From the NCBI RefSeq assembly GCF_016864555.1, contig NZ_CP044012.1:802501-866500 (forward strand): 64,000 bases of DNA, given 5' to 3'. How positions within the stretch are numbered: the first letter of the stretch is position 1; each line of letters opens with the position of its first letter. The position numbers were made by a program, and so were the translations under genes. The notes under the pieces are model-generated. The model did no database searches. It was given only the letters and a program-made list of their open reading frames with translations, and was not told the DNA's origin. This document shows positions 34,969 to 44,110 of this stretch, piece after piece. The DNA is from Sinorhizobium sp. BG8. GTDB taxonomy: Bacteria; Pseudomonadota; Alphaproteobacteria; Rhizobiales; Rhizobiaceae.

Positions 34969-36477
34969 ATGGCTTTTCTGGAAATCAAAGGTATCGGGCG
35001 CGACTTTCCGGGCGTCACGGCGCTGAACGGCGTCGACATCTCGCTGGAGCTTGGCCGCGTGCACATTCTCGCCGGTGAGAACGGCGCGGGAAAGTCGACG
35101 CTCGTCAAGCTGATCACCGGCTCGGACACGCCGAGCCGCGGGACGATCACCATCGACGGCAAGGATCCGAACGAGGATCCGGACCTCTTCAAGTACGTCG
35201 CCTACGTGCCGCAGGAGCTCAACCTTTTTCCGCATCTGAGCGTGGCCGAGAACCTCTTCATTCCGTACTCTCGAGCAGGCTTTTCATCGCGCACCGTCAG
35301 CTTCCGCGAACTGGAGCGGGAAGCGCAAGTCTATCTCGACCGCTTCGCCATCGAAGCCCGCCCGTCCGATCTCGTACGCAACATCTCCGTATCGGACCAG
35401 CAACTGCTGCAGATCGCGCGCGCCTCCACCAACAAGCGGATGAAGGTGCTGATCCTCGACGAGCCGACATCGGCGCTAACGCGCACGGAAGTCGACCGTG
35501 TGTTCAAGGTGATCAACGGCTTTCGCGACGCCGACCATGCGATCGTCTTCATCTCCCACAAGATGGATGAGGTCTTCTCGATCGGTGACGACTACACGGT
35601 GCTGCGCAACGGCGAGAAGGTCGCCGCCGGTGCCATCAAGGACATCACGGAAACGGATCTCATCCGCGCGATGTCCGGATCCGAGCTTTCCTTCAGCGAA
35701 CATTTCTGGCCCGAAAAGGCGTCCGATGCGCCTGAGGAGACCATCATCAAGGTTGAGGATCTGTCGGGGCGGCGCTTTGACAATGTGTCGTTCGAACTGA
35801 AGCGCGGCGAAATTCTCGGGTTTGCCGGCCTCGTCGGCGCGGGTCGCTCCGAAATCATGCAGACCCTTTTCGGATACCACAAGGCGACGGCCGGTAAGGT
35901 CACCGTCAAGGGAAAGTCCTGGAAGCTCGGCGACACCAACTACAGTGTGGCCAACGGCATGCTCTACCTTTCAGAAGAGCGGAAGCTTCACGGAATTCTG
36001 CCGCTTCTCAGCGTTCGCGAAAACATCGGCATATCGATCCTCGGGCAAACGACCGGCTGGCTTGGAATCTCGGCTTCGAAGGAAAAATCGAAGGTCGCTG
36101 AAATCATCAAGGCGTACGACATCAAGACCGCCAGCATGGGCAAGAAGATCGCCTTCCTGTCCGGCGGCAATCAGCAGAAGGCGATCATCGGCCGCGCCAT
36201 GGCGACCATGCCGAACGTGCTCATCTTCGATGAGCCGACGAAGGGCATCGACGTGCGCACCAAGGCCGAGATTTATCGCATCATGAAGACCCTGGCCGAG
36301 AACGGCGTCGGCATCATTCTCGTGTCGTCGGAAATGGACGAACTGCGCAAGTGCGCGAACCGCATCATCACAATGTACACCGGCAGGATTACCGGAAGTT
36401 TCGAGACTGCAACGACAAGCAATGAAACGCTCGTCGGCGCGATCTTCGGCTCGGAGAAAAAAGAAAATGCAGCGTAG
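34969..36477 (+). CDS. Sugar ABC transporter ATP-binding protein, RbsA-like
   Basis: This 502-residue protein has two tandem ATPase domains. The first has Walker A GENGAGKST and Walker B ILDEPTSAL. The second begins near residue 260 and has the signature block LSGGNQQK and IFDEPTKGID. This double arrangement is typical of RbsA-type sugar importers, where the second Walker A is often degenerate. The permease gene starts at 36467, overlapping its end by 11 bp. Confidence 0.93.
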   Translation: MAFLEIKGIGRDFPGVTALNGVDISLELGRVHILAGENGAGKSTLVKLITGSDTPSRGTITIDGKDPNEDPDLFKYVAYVPQELNLFPHLSVAENLFIPYSRAGFSSRTVSFRELEREAQVYLDRFAIEARPSDLVRNISVSDQQLLQIARASTNKRMKVLILDEPTSALTRTEVDRVFKVINGFRDADHAIVFISHKMDEVFSIGDDYTVLRNGEKVAAGAIKDITETDLIRAMSGSELSFSEHFWPEKASDAPEETIIKVEDLSGRRFDNVSFELKRGEILGFAGLVGAGRSEIMQTLFGYHKATAGKVTVKGKSWKLGDTNYSVANGMLYLSEERKLHGILPLLSVRENIGISILGQTTGWLGISASKEKSKVAEIIKAYDIKTASMGKKIAFLSGGNQQKAIIGRAMATMPNVLIFDEPTKGIDVRTKAEIYRIMKTLAENGVGIILVSSEMDELRKCANRIITMYTGRITGSFETATTSNETLVGAIFGSEKKENAA

Positions 36478-37429
36478 ACCTCTTTCCTTACTTCTGACCA
36501 ATCCGCTGGCGGGTGTCTTCGTGGCGCTGCTGATCATCTTTGTCGCCTCCGCCGCGATTTCTCCCTACTTCCTGACCTCGTACAACATGTCGGTCATCGC
36601 CCGGTCGCTGGCCTTCGTCGGACTGGTAACGATTGCCCAGGCCATGCTGCTCATTCTCGGCGAGCTCGATCTCTCGCTCGGCGTCATCGGCGGCCTTGCC
36701 GGTGTTGTCGCCGGCATGCTGATGATGCAGTTCGGGATCAACCCGGCTGTCGCGATCGCCGGCGGCCTTGCCCTCGGCGCCGCGCTCGGCTTCTTCAACG
36801 GGTTCCTCGTCGCATCGCTACGCCTTCATTCCCTCGTTCTGACCATCGGCACGGCAGGCATCTTCGGCGGGGTCAATCTGGTGCTCACCAAGGGTGTCGC
36901 GATCACCAACATCCCGAAGGAAATCCAGTTTCTCGGCCGCGGCGATGTGCTGGGCGTTCCGGTTCCCTTCATCATCATGCTCGTCGTTCTGCTGATCGCC
37001 ACCTTCGTGACGCTGAAGACACCGTTCGGCCGCTACATGTATGCGATCGGCAACAACAAGGCGGCGGCCCGCATGCTCGGCATCAAGGTAGACCGCATCC
37101 GGGTGCTCGTCTTCACCGCTGCAGGCTTCCTGTCGGCCCTTGCAGGTCTTCTCATGGTTGCCCGCCTCGGCACCGCTCAGCCGTCCATCGGCGAAACCTG
37201 GGTCCTGCCTCCGATCGCAGCCTCGGTCATCGGCGGCGTTGCGACCACAGGTGGCGTCGGCACGCCGCTCGGAGCCATTCTCGGCGCGGCCATCATCGGC
37301 ATCATCGAGAACATCATCGTACTCTTCGGAGTGTCGCCCTACTGGCAGGGCGTCGTCAGCGGGGTGATCGTCGTTCTTGCGATCTCCTTCGACGCGATCT
37401 CCCGGCGCTACATCCGCAAGGAAGACTGA
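36467..37429 (+). CDS. Sugar ABC transporter permease, RbsC-like
   Basis: This 320-residue permease of the RbsC family has about eight hydrophobic segments. The conserved block IGNNKAAARMLGIKVDRIR is the cytoplasmic docking loop, and VIGGVATTGGVGTPLGAILG is a family signature. ATG at 36467 overlaps the end of the ATPase gene, and GGAG lies upstream. It completes the importer encoded with the binding protein and ATPase. Confidence 0.92.
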   Translation: MQRRPLSLLLTNPLAGVFVALLIIFVASAAISPYFLTSYNMSVIARSLAFVGLVTIAQAMLLILGELDLSLGVIGGLAGVVAGMLMMQFGINPAVAIAGGLALGAALGFFNGFLVASLRLHSLVLTIGTAGIFGGVNLVLTKGVAITNIPKEIQFLGRGDVLGVPVPFIIMLVVLLIATFVTLKTPFGRYMYAIGNNKAAARMLGIKVDRIRVLVFTAAGFLSALAGLLMVARLGTAQPSIGETWVLPPIAASVIGGVATTGGVGTPLGAILGAAIIGIIENIIVLFGVSPYWQGVVSGVIVVLAISFDAISRRYIRKED

Positions 37430-37552
37430 GCCGCCGTCTATCCCAGGCATCTGGCGAGGCAATGGCCTCGCCTGCCGAACCTGCAAGTTCCCCGAGGAAG
37501 CCACGTTGGTGACGGCCATAACGACGCATGCAAATTTCATGGAAGAGAAGTC

Positions 37553-38437
37553 ATGAAGCTCGGACTCAATCTATCCTTCGCCATCAAGCGCTGGCTCGGT
37601 GGTGAACGTCTTGCCCATCTCGTGAAGGATGATCTCGGCATCGACTATGCCCAGTTCACCTGGGACCTCGTCGATCCGTGGTGGCCGGAAGCCTTGCGCG
37701 ACCCGATCGCGCGCGACTACGCCCGGGCCTTCGAGGCTGCAGGGGTTACGATCGAAAGCTCCTTCGGCGGACTGGCCTCCTACAGTTACAATCACTTCCT
37801 GGCTCCGACCGAGGAACTGCGGGCGCTCGGCAAGGAACACCTCAAGCGGGCAATCGACATGACCGGGGAAATGGGCGTTCCTGTTGCAGGCATGCCGTTC
37901 GGCTCCTACTCCGCCGACGATGCGGTCAATCCCGCCCGTCGCGCCGAGATCTACAAGCTGGCGCTCGAGGCGATCGTGGATCTATCGCGCCATGCCAAGC
38001 GCCGCGGCCTCTCCAAGCTGATGATCGAGCCGGTGCCGCTGGCAACCGAATTTCCGTCTTCGGCTGCCGATGCCTTGAAACTGATGAAGGATCTTGAGGG
38101 CTCGACTGAAATCCCAGTCCGACTCTGCGTCGACTGGGGTCATGCGCTCTTTACTCCTCTCTTCAAGGATGAGGCGGACATGGATCACTGGATGCGGATC
38201 TGCGGCGACTACATCGCCTGCTACCATATCCAGCAGACGGACGGCCTTCTGGACCGTCACTGGAACTTCACCCGCGAGGGCATTGTCACGCCCGAGAGAC
38301 TTGCCGGCTTCTGGAACCGGCACAAGCTGGTCGACCAGACCTACCTGATGGAAATCATCTATCCTTTCGAGGAAACGGATGAATTCGTCCTTGAGGACAT
38401 GAAGAAGGCTGTCGCGCTTTTGAAAGCCGTTGGCTGA
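37553..38437 (+). CDS. Sugar phosphate isomerase/epimerase, EryC-like TIM barrel
   Basis: This 294-residue xylose-isomerase-like TIM barrel has acidic metal-ligand candidates in MIEPVPLATE and CVDWGHAL. The opening block GLNLSFAIKRWLGG resembles EryC-type erythrulose-phosphate epimerases of the Brucella erythritol pathway, from memory of the family. It lies between the permease gene and the kinase gene. Epimerisation of a phosphorylated ketose is inferred. Without the kinase neighbour a general sugar epimerase role would be equally fair. Confidence 0.82.
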   Translation: MKLGLNLSFAIKRWLGGERLAHLVKDDLGIDYAQFTWDLVDPWWPEALRDPIARDYARAFEAAGVTIESSFGGLASYSYNHFLAPTEELRALGKEHLKRAIDMTGEMGVPVAGMPFGSYSADDAVNPARRAEIYKLALEAIVDLSRHAKRRGLSKLMIEPVPLATEFPSSAADALKLMKDLEGSTEIPVRLCVDWGHALFTPLFKDEADMDHWMRICGDYIACYHIQQTDGLLDRHWNFTREGIVTPERLAGFWNRHKLVDQTYLMEIIYPFEETDEFVLEDMKKAVALLKAVG

Positions 38438-38479
38438 TCCCCCGAGCCAACAGCGCACGATACGATAAGGAAAACCGCC

Positions 38480-40306
38480 GTGACCAAGACCAAGAAGCTG
38501 ATGAACGCACCCGAGTCCATCATCCCGGAGATGATCGAGGGCATGCTGGGAGCACATCCCGATATACTGACCACCTTCGGAACGACCGGCCGTGTCCTCG
38601 TGGCGGTCGACGGCCCGCGCGACGGCAAAGTCGGTATCGTCGTCGGCGGCGGTTCGGGCCATGAACCCGCATTTGCCGGCTACGTCGGACGCGGTTTGGC
38701 GGATGCCTCGGCCGTCGGCAATGTTTTCGCTTCACCGGCCCCCGAGCCGATCCTTGAAGCGACACGCGCGGCGGACGGCGGTGCCGGCGTCATTTATCTC
38801 TACGGCAACTACTCCGGCGACGTCATGAATTTCGACATGGCCGCGGAGGATGCGCGGCGTGAAGGCATCGAAGTTCGATCGATTGCCGTGACTGACGACG
38901 TCGCTTCCGCTCCGGCCGACCGAACCAATGAGCGTCGCGGGATTGCCGGCGACTTCTTTGTCTTCAAGATTGCAGGCGCTGCCGCGGATCGCATGGCTAC
39001 CCTCGACGAGGTCGAGGCTGTCACACGCAGGGCGAACCGGCTGACCGCGACGATGGGTGTGGCGCTCGGAGCATGCTCCCTGCCCCAGACGCTCAAGCCG
39101 AATTTCGAACTCGGCGACGATCAGATGGAAATCGGGATGGGCGTACACGGGGAGCCGGGAATCCGTCGCGCCACCGTCGAAACGGCCGACGCAGTGACCG
39201 ACGAACTGATGCGGCACATCCTCGACGAACTCAAGCTCGAAAAGGGCGACGAGGTCGCGCTGCTCGTCAACGGCCTTGGCTCGACATCGCCGATGGAGCT
39301 TTACCTGCTCCACCGTCGCGCGAAGCAGATCCTCGACGAATGTGGCGTCGGCATCTACCGCTCCTTCGTCGGCGAATATGTAACGTCCCTCGAAATGGCT
39401 GGTGCTTCGATATCTCTGTTGAAGCTGGACGCTGAGCTCACCGAACTGTTGGACCATCCTTGCGCAACCCCTGCGCTGCGGATCGGGGCTCCGCCCGTGC
39501 CGGCGTCCGTGGACGGACAAGCGCGTCTTCAGCGGATCGCCGAACAGCAGGCGTCTCACCTTGCCGCGAGCACCGCCACAGAACATGCCGCTGCGGCCGA
39601 AGGCGCTGGCGAACTCACCCCGACGATCTTTGCCGAGATGATCCGCAAGGTGAGCTACGTCATCGAGGATCGTGCCGACTGGCTCTCGGAACTCGACGGG
39701 GTGATCGGTGACGGTGACCACGGCGTCACCATGGGAATTGGCTGGCGCGCTGTACGTGCGGAAATCGAGACAATCGGCGAGACCGAAAGCATCGACGACA
39801 TCTGCCAGCGTATCGCCAAGGCATTCCTCAACGCGGTAGGCGCCTCCTCGGGACCGCTCTATGCAACCGCCTTCACCCGTGCAGGCGCGACGACCGGAGG
39901 TCGTCACCGCCTCGACGCCGCCGGGCTCGTTGCCTTCCTGGAGGGAGCTGCCAACGGCGTCAGGGGGCGGGGCAAGGCCGAACCGGGCGACAAGACGATG
40001 GTCGACGCCTGGGTGCCCGCAGTCGAACAGGCGAAAAAGGCGCTCGCCGAAGGCGGCGACCTGGTCGATTGCTTCCGCGCGGCCGCAGCCGGCGCGGAAA
40101 GGGGAATGAAGGCCACCGCATCGATCCCAGCCCGGCGCGGACGCTCGGCCAAGCTCGGAGAGCGTTCTCTCGGACACATCGACCCCGGCTCCGCCTCGAC
40201 CTTCCTGATGATCGATGCGATGCGGCAGTCCTTCGAGACACAGACGCTCGATCCCGTCAGCCGTGCCCAGCGCCCCAATCGCGCCTTCGCGCCCGACGCA
40301 CGGTAA
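38480..40306 (+). CDS. DhaK-DhaL fusion dihydroxyacetone/erythrulose-type kinase
   Basis: This 608-residue ATP-dependent kinase has an N-terminal DhaK domain (about residues 10-335) and a C-terminal DhaL domain (about 385-590, with GDGDHGVTMG binding nucleotide). The substrate-binding blocks VGGGSGHEP and EIGMGVHGEPG are present, including the histidine that holds the ketone in known kinases. The position after GHEPA is Phe, where dihydroxyacetone kinases usually have His. Fused kinases of this type include L-erythrulose kinases. With the EryC-like epimerase, a tetrulose substrate is a fair inference. Confidence 0.88.
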   Translation: MTKTKKLMNAPESIIPEMIEGMLGAHPDILTTFGTTGRVLVAVDGPRDGKVGIVVGGGSGHEPAFAGYVGRGLADASAVGNVFASPAPEPILEATRAADGGAGVIYLYGNYSGDVMNFDMAAEDARREGIEVRSIAVTDDVASAPADRTNERRGIAGDFFVFKIAGAAADRMATLDEVEAVTRRANRLTATMGVALGACSLPQTLKPNFELGDDQMEIGMGVHGEPGIRRATVETADAVTDELMRHILDELKLEKGDEVALLVNGLGSTSPMELYLLHRRAKQILDECGVGIYRSFVGEYVTSLEMAGASISLLKLDAELTELLDHPCATPALRIGAPPVPASVDGQARLQRIAEQQASHLAASTATEHAAAAEGAGELTPTIFAEMIRKVSYVIEDRADWLSELDGVIGDGDHGVTMGIGWRAVRAEIETIGETESIDDICQRIAKAFLNAVGASSGPLYATAFTRAGATTGGRHRLDAAGLVAFLEGAANGVRGRGKAEPGDKTMVDAWVPAVEQAKKALAEGGDLVDCFRAAAAGAERGMKATASIPARRGRSAKLGERSLGHIDPGSASTFLMIDAMRQSFETQTLDPVSRAQRPNRAFAPDAR

Positions 40307-40358
40307 GCAGTTGCGAAGCGCGTGCGCAGCGGCTTCGAACTGGAACAACTTCGAGACA

Positions 40359-40380
40359 GGGGGAACAAGCACGTTCCCCC
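40359..40380. other. Hairpin in convergent intergenic region
   Basis: GGGGGAAC and GTTCCCCC pair around AAGCAC, 53 bp after the kinase gene. There is no T-run. It may end transcription of the sugar operon. Confidence 0.4.
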
Positions 40381-40559
40381 GTCAGGCAACGCTAAAGTGA
40401 GCCGATCCCGATCTTAACTGATGAGGTCCAGATCACGCTTTAGGACATTGTTTTCGCGCGCCTTATCAGTAGGACCGTCCAACCGGGCGGTCCATCATCC
40501 GGCGTCTCATGGCACGAACCTGAAGAAGCGCCGAGTTGGGCTAAGCCCATGTCAGTTGT

Positions 40560-40685
40560 TCATAGGTTGAATCTTTCGAGGATGGCTTCGACCTCGTCGC
40601 GGACCTCCTCCTGATCGCGATCCGACTGCCAGGCGCCTTCGATCTGCCGCTTTATCGCTTCAGGCAGGGCTTCCCAGCCCGCATC
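40560..40685 (-). pseudogene. In-frame tail of siderophore-interacting protein after premature TGA
   Basis: Directly after the TGA at 40686-40688, the same frame stays open for 41 codons and reads like conserved protein (WEALPEAIKRQIEGAW, then RDEVEAILERFNL), ending in a TGA at 40560-40562. This looks like the original C-terminus of the gene, cut off by a nonsense change. Confidence 0.55.
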
Positions 40686-41447
40686 TCAATTTTTCTTCTG
40701 GTCGATCCAGTAAGCGACGATCTGGTAGCGCTCGGCGGGCATCTTCATGACCTGCCGCACATGCTTTCGAATTGCCCTCACCGCCTTCTGCTCTGCCGCA
40801 ACCCAGAGATAACCCGGCGTTTCAGGCAGGCTCATCATCCGGAAGACCTCGTCAAGGCGGCTCGGCCCAACACCGTTCCCGCTGCCGTGGAGCCATGTCA
40901 CCGATACCCCGGTGTATTCGGGCAGTTCAATCTCGTCCTCCGGGCAGGCGACCTCGATGATCACCCTCGTTTGCACACCGGCCGTAGCCTCCTCCAGAAG
41001 TCGGCAGACGGCAGGCAGGCCAGTTGCATCGGCGAGCAGCAACTGCCAACGCCTGTCTTCAGGCGGATCGAAGATTGCCCTCGGCCTGTTGATGATCATG
41101 CGGCAACCGGGTCGCGCCTGCTGCGCCCACTCGCTTGCGGTGCCGCCGGCATGCACGACGAAATCTATGTCGAGCTGCCGTTTTCCCTCGTCGAAGCGTC
41201 GTACCGTGTAGGTCGCGCAACGGACCGGAGGCTTTCCTTCCCGGTAGCTCCAGTGCCCCTTCTCGTCGATGATCGGCAGGACGACTTCGCCCGTCTCCTC
41301 GTTTGGGAAGAACAGCCGCAAATACTCGTCGCCGATCCCGGTGCTCCTGAAAGCGGATAGACCGTCGCCCACGAAGGACAGACGGATCATCCCGGGAGAA
41401 AGGAGTTGTTTGGAGCCGACGGTAACTTCCAGAAAATTTGCATCCAT
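40686..41447 (-). CDS. Siderophore-interacting protein (ferric-siderophore reductase), likely truncated
   Basis: This ViuB/SIP-family FAD- and NAD(P)H-dependent reductase releases iron from imported siderophores in the cytoplasm. Family blocks include YTVRRFD (flavin binding) and LLLADATGLPAV (nucleotide domain). ATG at 41447 is chosen with AGGGA seven bases upstream, giving 253 residues. The stop is followed in frame by 41 more plausible codons, so about the last 14 percent of the protein seems to be lost. It is the last gene of the iron island, downstream of the TonB receptor. Confidence 0.85.
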   Translation of the reverse strand: MDANFLEVTVGSKQLLSPGMIRLSFVGDGLSAFRSTGIGDEYLRLFFPNEETGEVVLPIIDEKGHWSYREGKPPVRCATYTVRRFDEGKRQLDIDFVVHAGGTASEWAQQARPGCRMIINRPRAIFDPPEDRRWQLLLADATGLPAVCRLLEEATAGVQTRVIIEVACPEDEIELPEYTGVSVTWLHGSGNGVGPSRLDEVFRMMSLPETPGYLWVAAEQKAVRAIRKHVRQVMKMPAERYQIVAYWIDQKKN

Positions 41448-41527
41448 TCTTCGTTCCCTCGCGGCAGAAAGGAACCGGCGCAGAGCGCCGATTCCATCGC
41501 TTGCGTGTTTCTGCTTGAGTTCCGCCG

Positions 41528-43975
41528 TTACCAGCTGTAGCGCAGCGTTCCGATCACGGATCGGCCGGCGTCGTGGTAGCAGTACCCGGACGTGCATGTC
41601 GTATCGGTGCGGTCGAACAGGTTGGTCGCATTCACCTGCAACTTGAGCCCGGCGTATTCCTTATCGAGTGCGGCGAAATCGTAGCTGAGAGACGCATCGA
41701 AGAAAGTGCGGGAACCGTTTCGAAGAGTGTTCGTGTCGTCCCCGTAGCTCGATCCGATGAAACGCGCTCCGGCGCCGACGCCAAAGCCGTAGGCTGACGA
41801 ATTCTCGTCGAACGTATAGTTTGCCCACAGTGCCGCCGAATGTTGCGGGACGCTGGAGACATAGTTGCCGATGGTCTCGGCCGGTCCCCTCAGTATCTTC
41901 AACTCGGTGTAGCTGTAGGCTGCGGTAAACGACAGGCCGTTGTCGAGGGATGCCGTCGCTTCAAGCTCCGCGCCTCTGGACCGCAACTTGCCGCGCTGTA
42001 CCGGTACGGTGCCGGTCGCGGATGCCTCGTAAAAGATCCCGTTGTCCTGATCGATATTGAAGAGGGCGGCGGTGAGCATCGCGTTTGCATTCGGAAGCAG
42101 ATACTTCACACCGATTTCCTGCTGCGTGCTGGTGGTCGGCTTGAACGGCTGATTGGTGGAGGTATTGATCCCGATATTCGGCGAAAAGGCCGTCGAATAG
42201 CTGGCGTATGGCACGATGCCGAAGGAGGTTTCGTAGGTCACGCCGATGCGTCCCGAAAACTCCCTGTCGTCCTGGTCGGCAGAGGATGCAGCGCCGGTCG
42301 TGAGATCGGTCGTGGTCGTATCCGTGTTGACCCAGTCGTAGCGGCCACCCATCGTCACCGTCCACGCATCGTAGCGCAGCTGGTCCTGGAGGTAGATGCC
42401 GGTCTGCAGCTGCTTCTGGTCGGATCTGGACGTGAGTTCGGGCGTCGCGATGTAGCGGCCGTAGTTCAGGTTGAGAGTGTCGAGGGGATCGACCGTGCCG
42501 CCACCCGACGATCCGCGGTATTTAGCCCAGGTGAAGTCGATCCCGCCGAGCACGGTGTGATCCACCACGCCGGTCGAAAACGTTGCCTGGAGTTGATTGT
42601 CGATGACGAAACTGTCGAGGCGCTGGACGTCGTAGCCGGAGCCACGGTCGATCAGGGTCGGATCAAGCGCGTGCTGCGGACCGTTGTAGGCGTAGACGTA
42701 TTGGGCGTCGATGTCCTGCCAGGAATAGCGCGCATTCTGACGGAAGGTAAACGTCTCGTCGAGAGCATGCTCGAACTCCCAGCCGAAGCGCGATTGCTGG
42801 TGCACGATGTCGTTGAAGGCGGAATCGCCGTTGGGGTATTCACTGACGTGCCCATAATAGTCGTTGTAATAGGCCGGATTGCCGCCGCTCTTGGAACGCG
42901 AGTATTCCCCGAGAAGCGTGAGCCTCGTGCCCTCATCCGGCTGCCAGGTGAGCGCGGGCGCGATATAGGCGCGATCGTCCGGTACGGCGGGAATCTCGGT
43001 GTTGCTGAGCCGGCCAAGACCGGTCAGGCGGTAGTATACCTGATCCTCATCGCTGACCGGACCGGAAGCATCGAACTGGGCCTGATAGCGGTCATCCGTA
43101 CCGACCTGCATCATGACTTCGCGGAATTCTTCCTCGGTCGGGCGCTTGGTGATGACGTTGTAGAGCCCGCCTGCGCCAGTCGCGCCATAGAGCGCTGAGG
43201 ATGGTCCGCGAAGAATTGAAATTCCCTCGATCCCGTAGGGCTCGGTCAGGAAGATCCCGTAGCCCGCAACCGGCTGCCGCAGGTTGTCCCGGAAGACACC
43301 GGTGTTCGTTACGTTAAAGCCGCGCACGAAGAATGAGTCGTAGCGCGGATCGAGGCCATACCCGCCCACCCGTACGTTCGGCGTATAGGCGATCGCATCG
43401 GAGAGCGATTGAGGATTGCGATCGTTGATCTGGCTTTGCGTTACCGACGAAATCGACTGAGGCGTCTGGACAAACGGCGTGTCGACCTTTGCCCCGGTCG
43501 CGCTGCTTTTTCCGACATAGCCATCGGCCTGGATAACGCCGCCGCTTCCCGCGTTGACGACAATTTCTTCGAGGACGGTTTCATCCGCCCCGCCCGTCGC
43601 TCCGGTGGAAGCTGCGTCGTTGCCAATCAGGACCGTGGCCGGACCCGTGAAACGATGGCTGAGATTCGTACCCGCGAGCAGGCGTCGAATGGCATCCTGC
43701 GGCGTCATGGATCCCGATACGCCCGGAGACGTAAGCCCGCTGACGCTGGCAGCATTTACGGAGACCTGAATACCTGCCTGCCCGCCGAACTGAGTGAGGG
43801 CATTGGCCAGCGCCTGAGGTTTTATGTTGAAGGTTCTCGTCTCGGAAGACAGCTGCGGCGCTGCGTCCTGGGCCACGACGGCCGATACACCCGCAAGATT
43901 GACCAAGGTCGTCGCCAGCATCCACGTACCGGCAGCCCTACCGCGACTGCGCAGCCGCACCGTCTTATTCCGCAT
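41528..43975 (-). CDS. TonB-dependent siderophore receptor with signalling (STN) domain
   Basis: This 815-residue outer-membrane receptor has a signal peptide ending near residue 36 (VVAQDA), then an STN domain at about residues 50-105 (FNIKPQALANALTQFGGQAG), a plug domain near 155-270 and a beta-barrel ending in an aromatic C-terminus (TLRYSW). The STN domain lets a bound receptor signal to FecR. AAGGA precedes the ATG. It lies just downstream of fecI and fecR, so it likely regulates its own operon when ferric siderophore is present. The siderophore class cannot be told; hydroxamate is common for this type. Confidence 0.92.
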   Translation of the reverse strand: MRNKTVRLRSRGRAAGTWMLATTLVNLAGVSAVVAQDAAPQLSSETRTFNIKPQALANALTQFGGQAGIQVSVNAASVSGLTSPGVSGSMTPQDAIRRLLAGTNLSHRFTGPATVLIGNDAASTGATGGADETVLEEIVVNAGSGGVIQADGYVGKSSATGAKVDTPFVQTPQSISSVTQSQINDRNPQSLSDAIAYTPNVRVGGYGLDPRYDSFFVRGFNVTNTGVFRDNLRQPVAGYGIFLTEPYGIEGISILRGPSSALYGATGAGGLYNVITKRPTEEEFREVMMQVGTDDRYQAQFDASGPVSDEDQVYYRLTGLGRLSNTEIPAVPDDRAYIAPALTWQPDEGTRLTLLGEYSRSKSGGNPAYYNDYYGHVSEYPNGDSAFNDIVHQQSRFGWEFEHALDETFTFRQNARYSWQDIDAQYVYAYNGPQHALDPTLIDRGSGYDVQRLDSFVIDNQLQATFSTGVVDHTVLGGIDFTWAKYRGSSGGGTVDPLDTLNLNYGRYIATPELTSRSDQKQLQTGIYLQDQLRYDAWTVTMGGRYDWVNTDTTTTDLTTGAASSADQDDREFSGRIGVTYETSFGIVPYASYSTAFSPNIGINTSTNQPFKPTTSTQQEIGVKYLLPNANAMLTAALFNIDQDNGIFYEASATGTVPVQRGKLRSRGAELEATASLDNGLSFTAAYSYTELKILRGPAETIGNYVSSVPQHSAALWANYTFDENSSAYGFGVGAGARFIGSSYGDDTNTLRNGSRTFFDASLSYDFAALDKEYAGLKLQVNATNLFDRTDTTCTSGYCYHDAGRSVIGTLRYSW

Positions 43976-44110
43976 CCAAGCAATCCTTCAAACGTTCAAG
44001 GAGGCGCGGCACAATGGCACCGCCATGAACCTCCTACCGAAAGAACGAACTGCGACGCATTATTTTCAGAGAAAAATACTCAAGTTTAAATTTTGTGCTT
44101 CGAAGCGATC

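Noticed and set aside
38732-40372. Minus-strand open frame of about 546 codons
   Set aside because: It is antisense to the DhaK-DhaL kinase gene and shows no motif.
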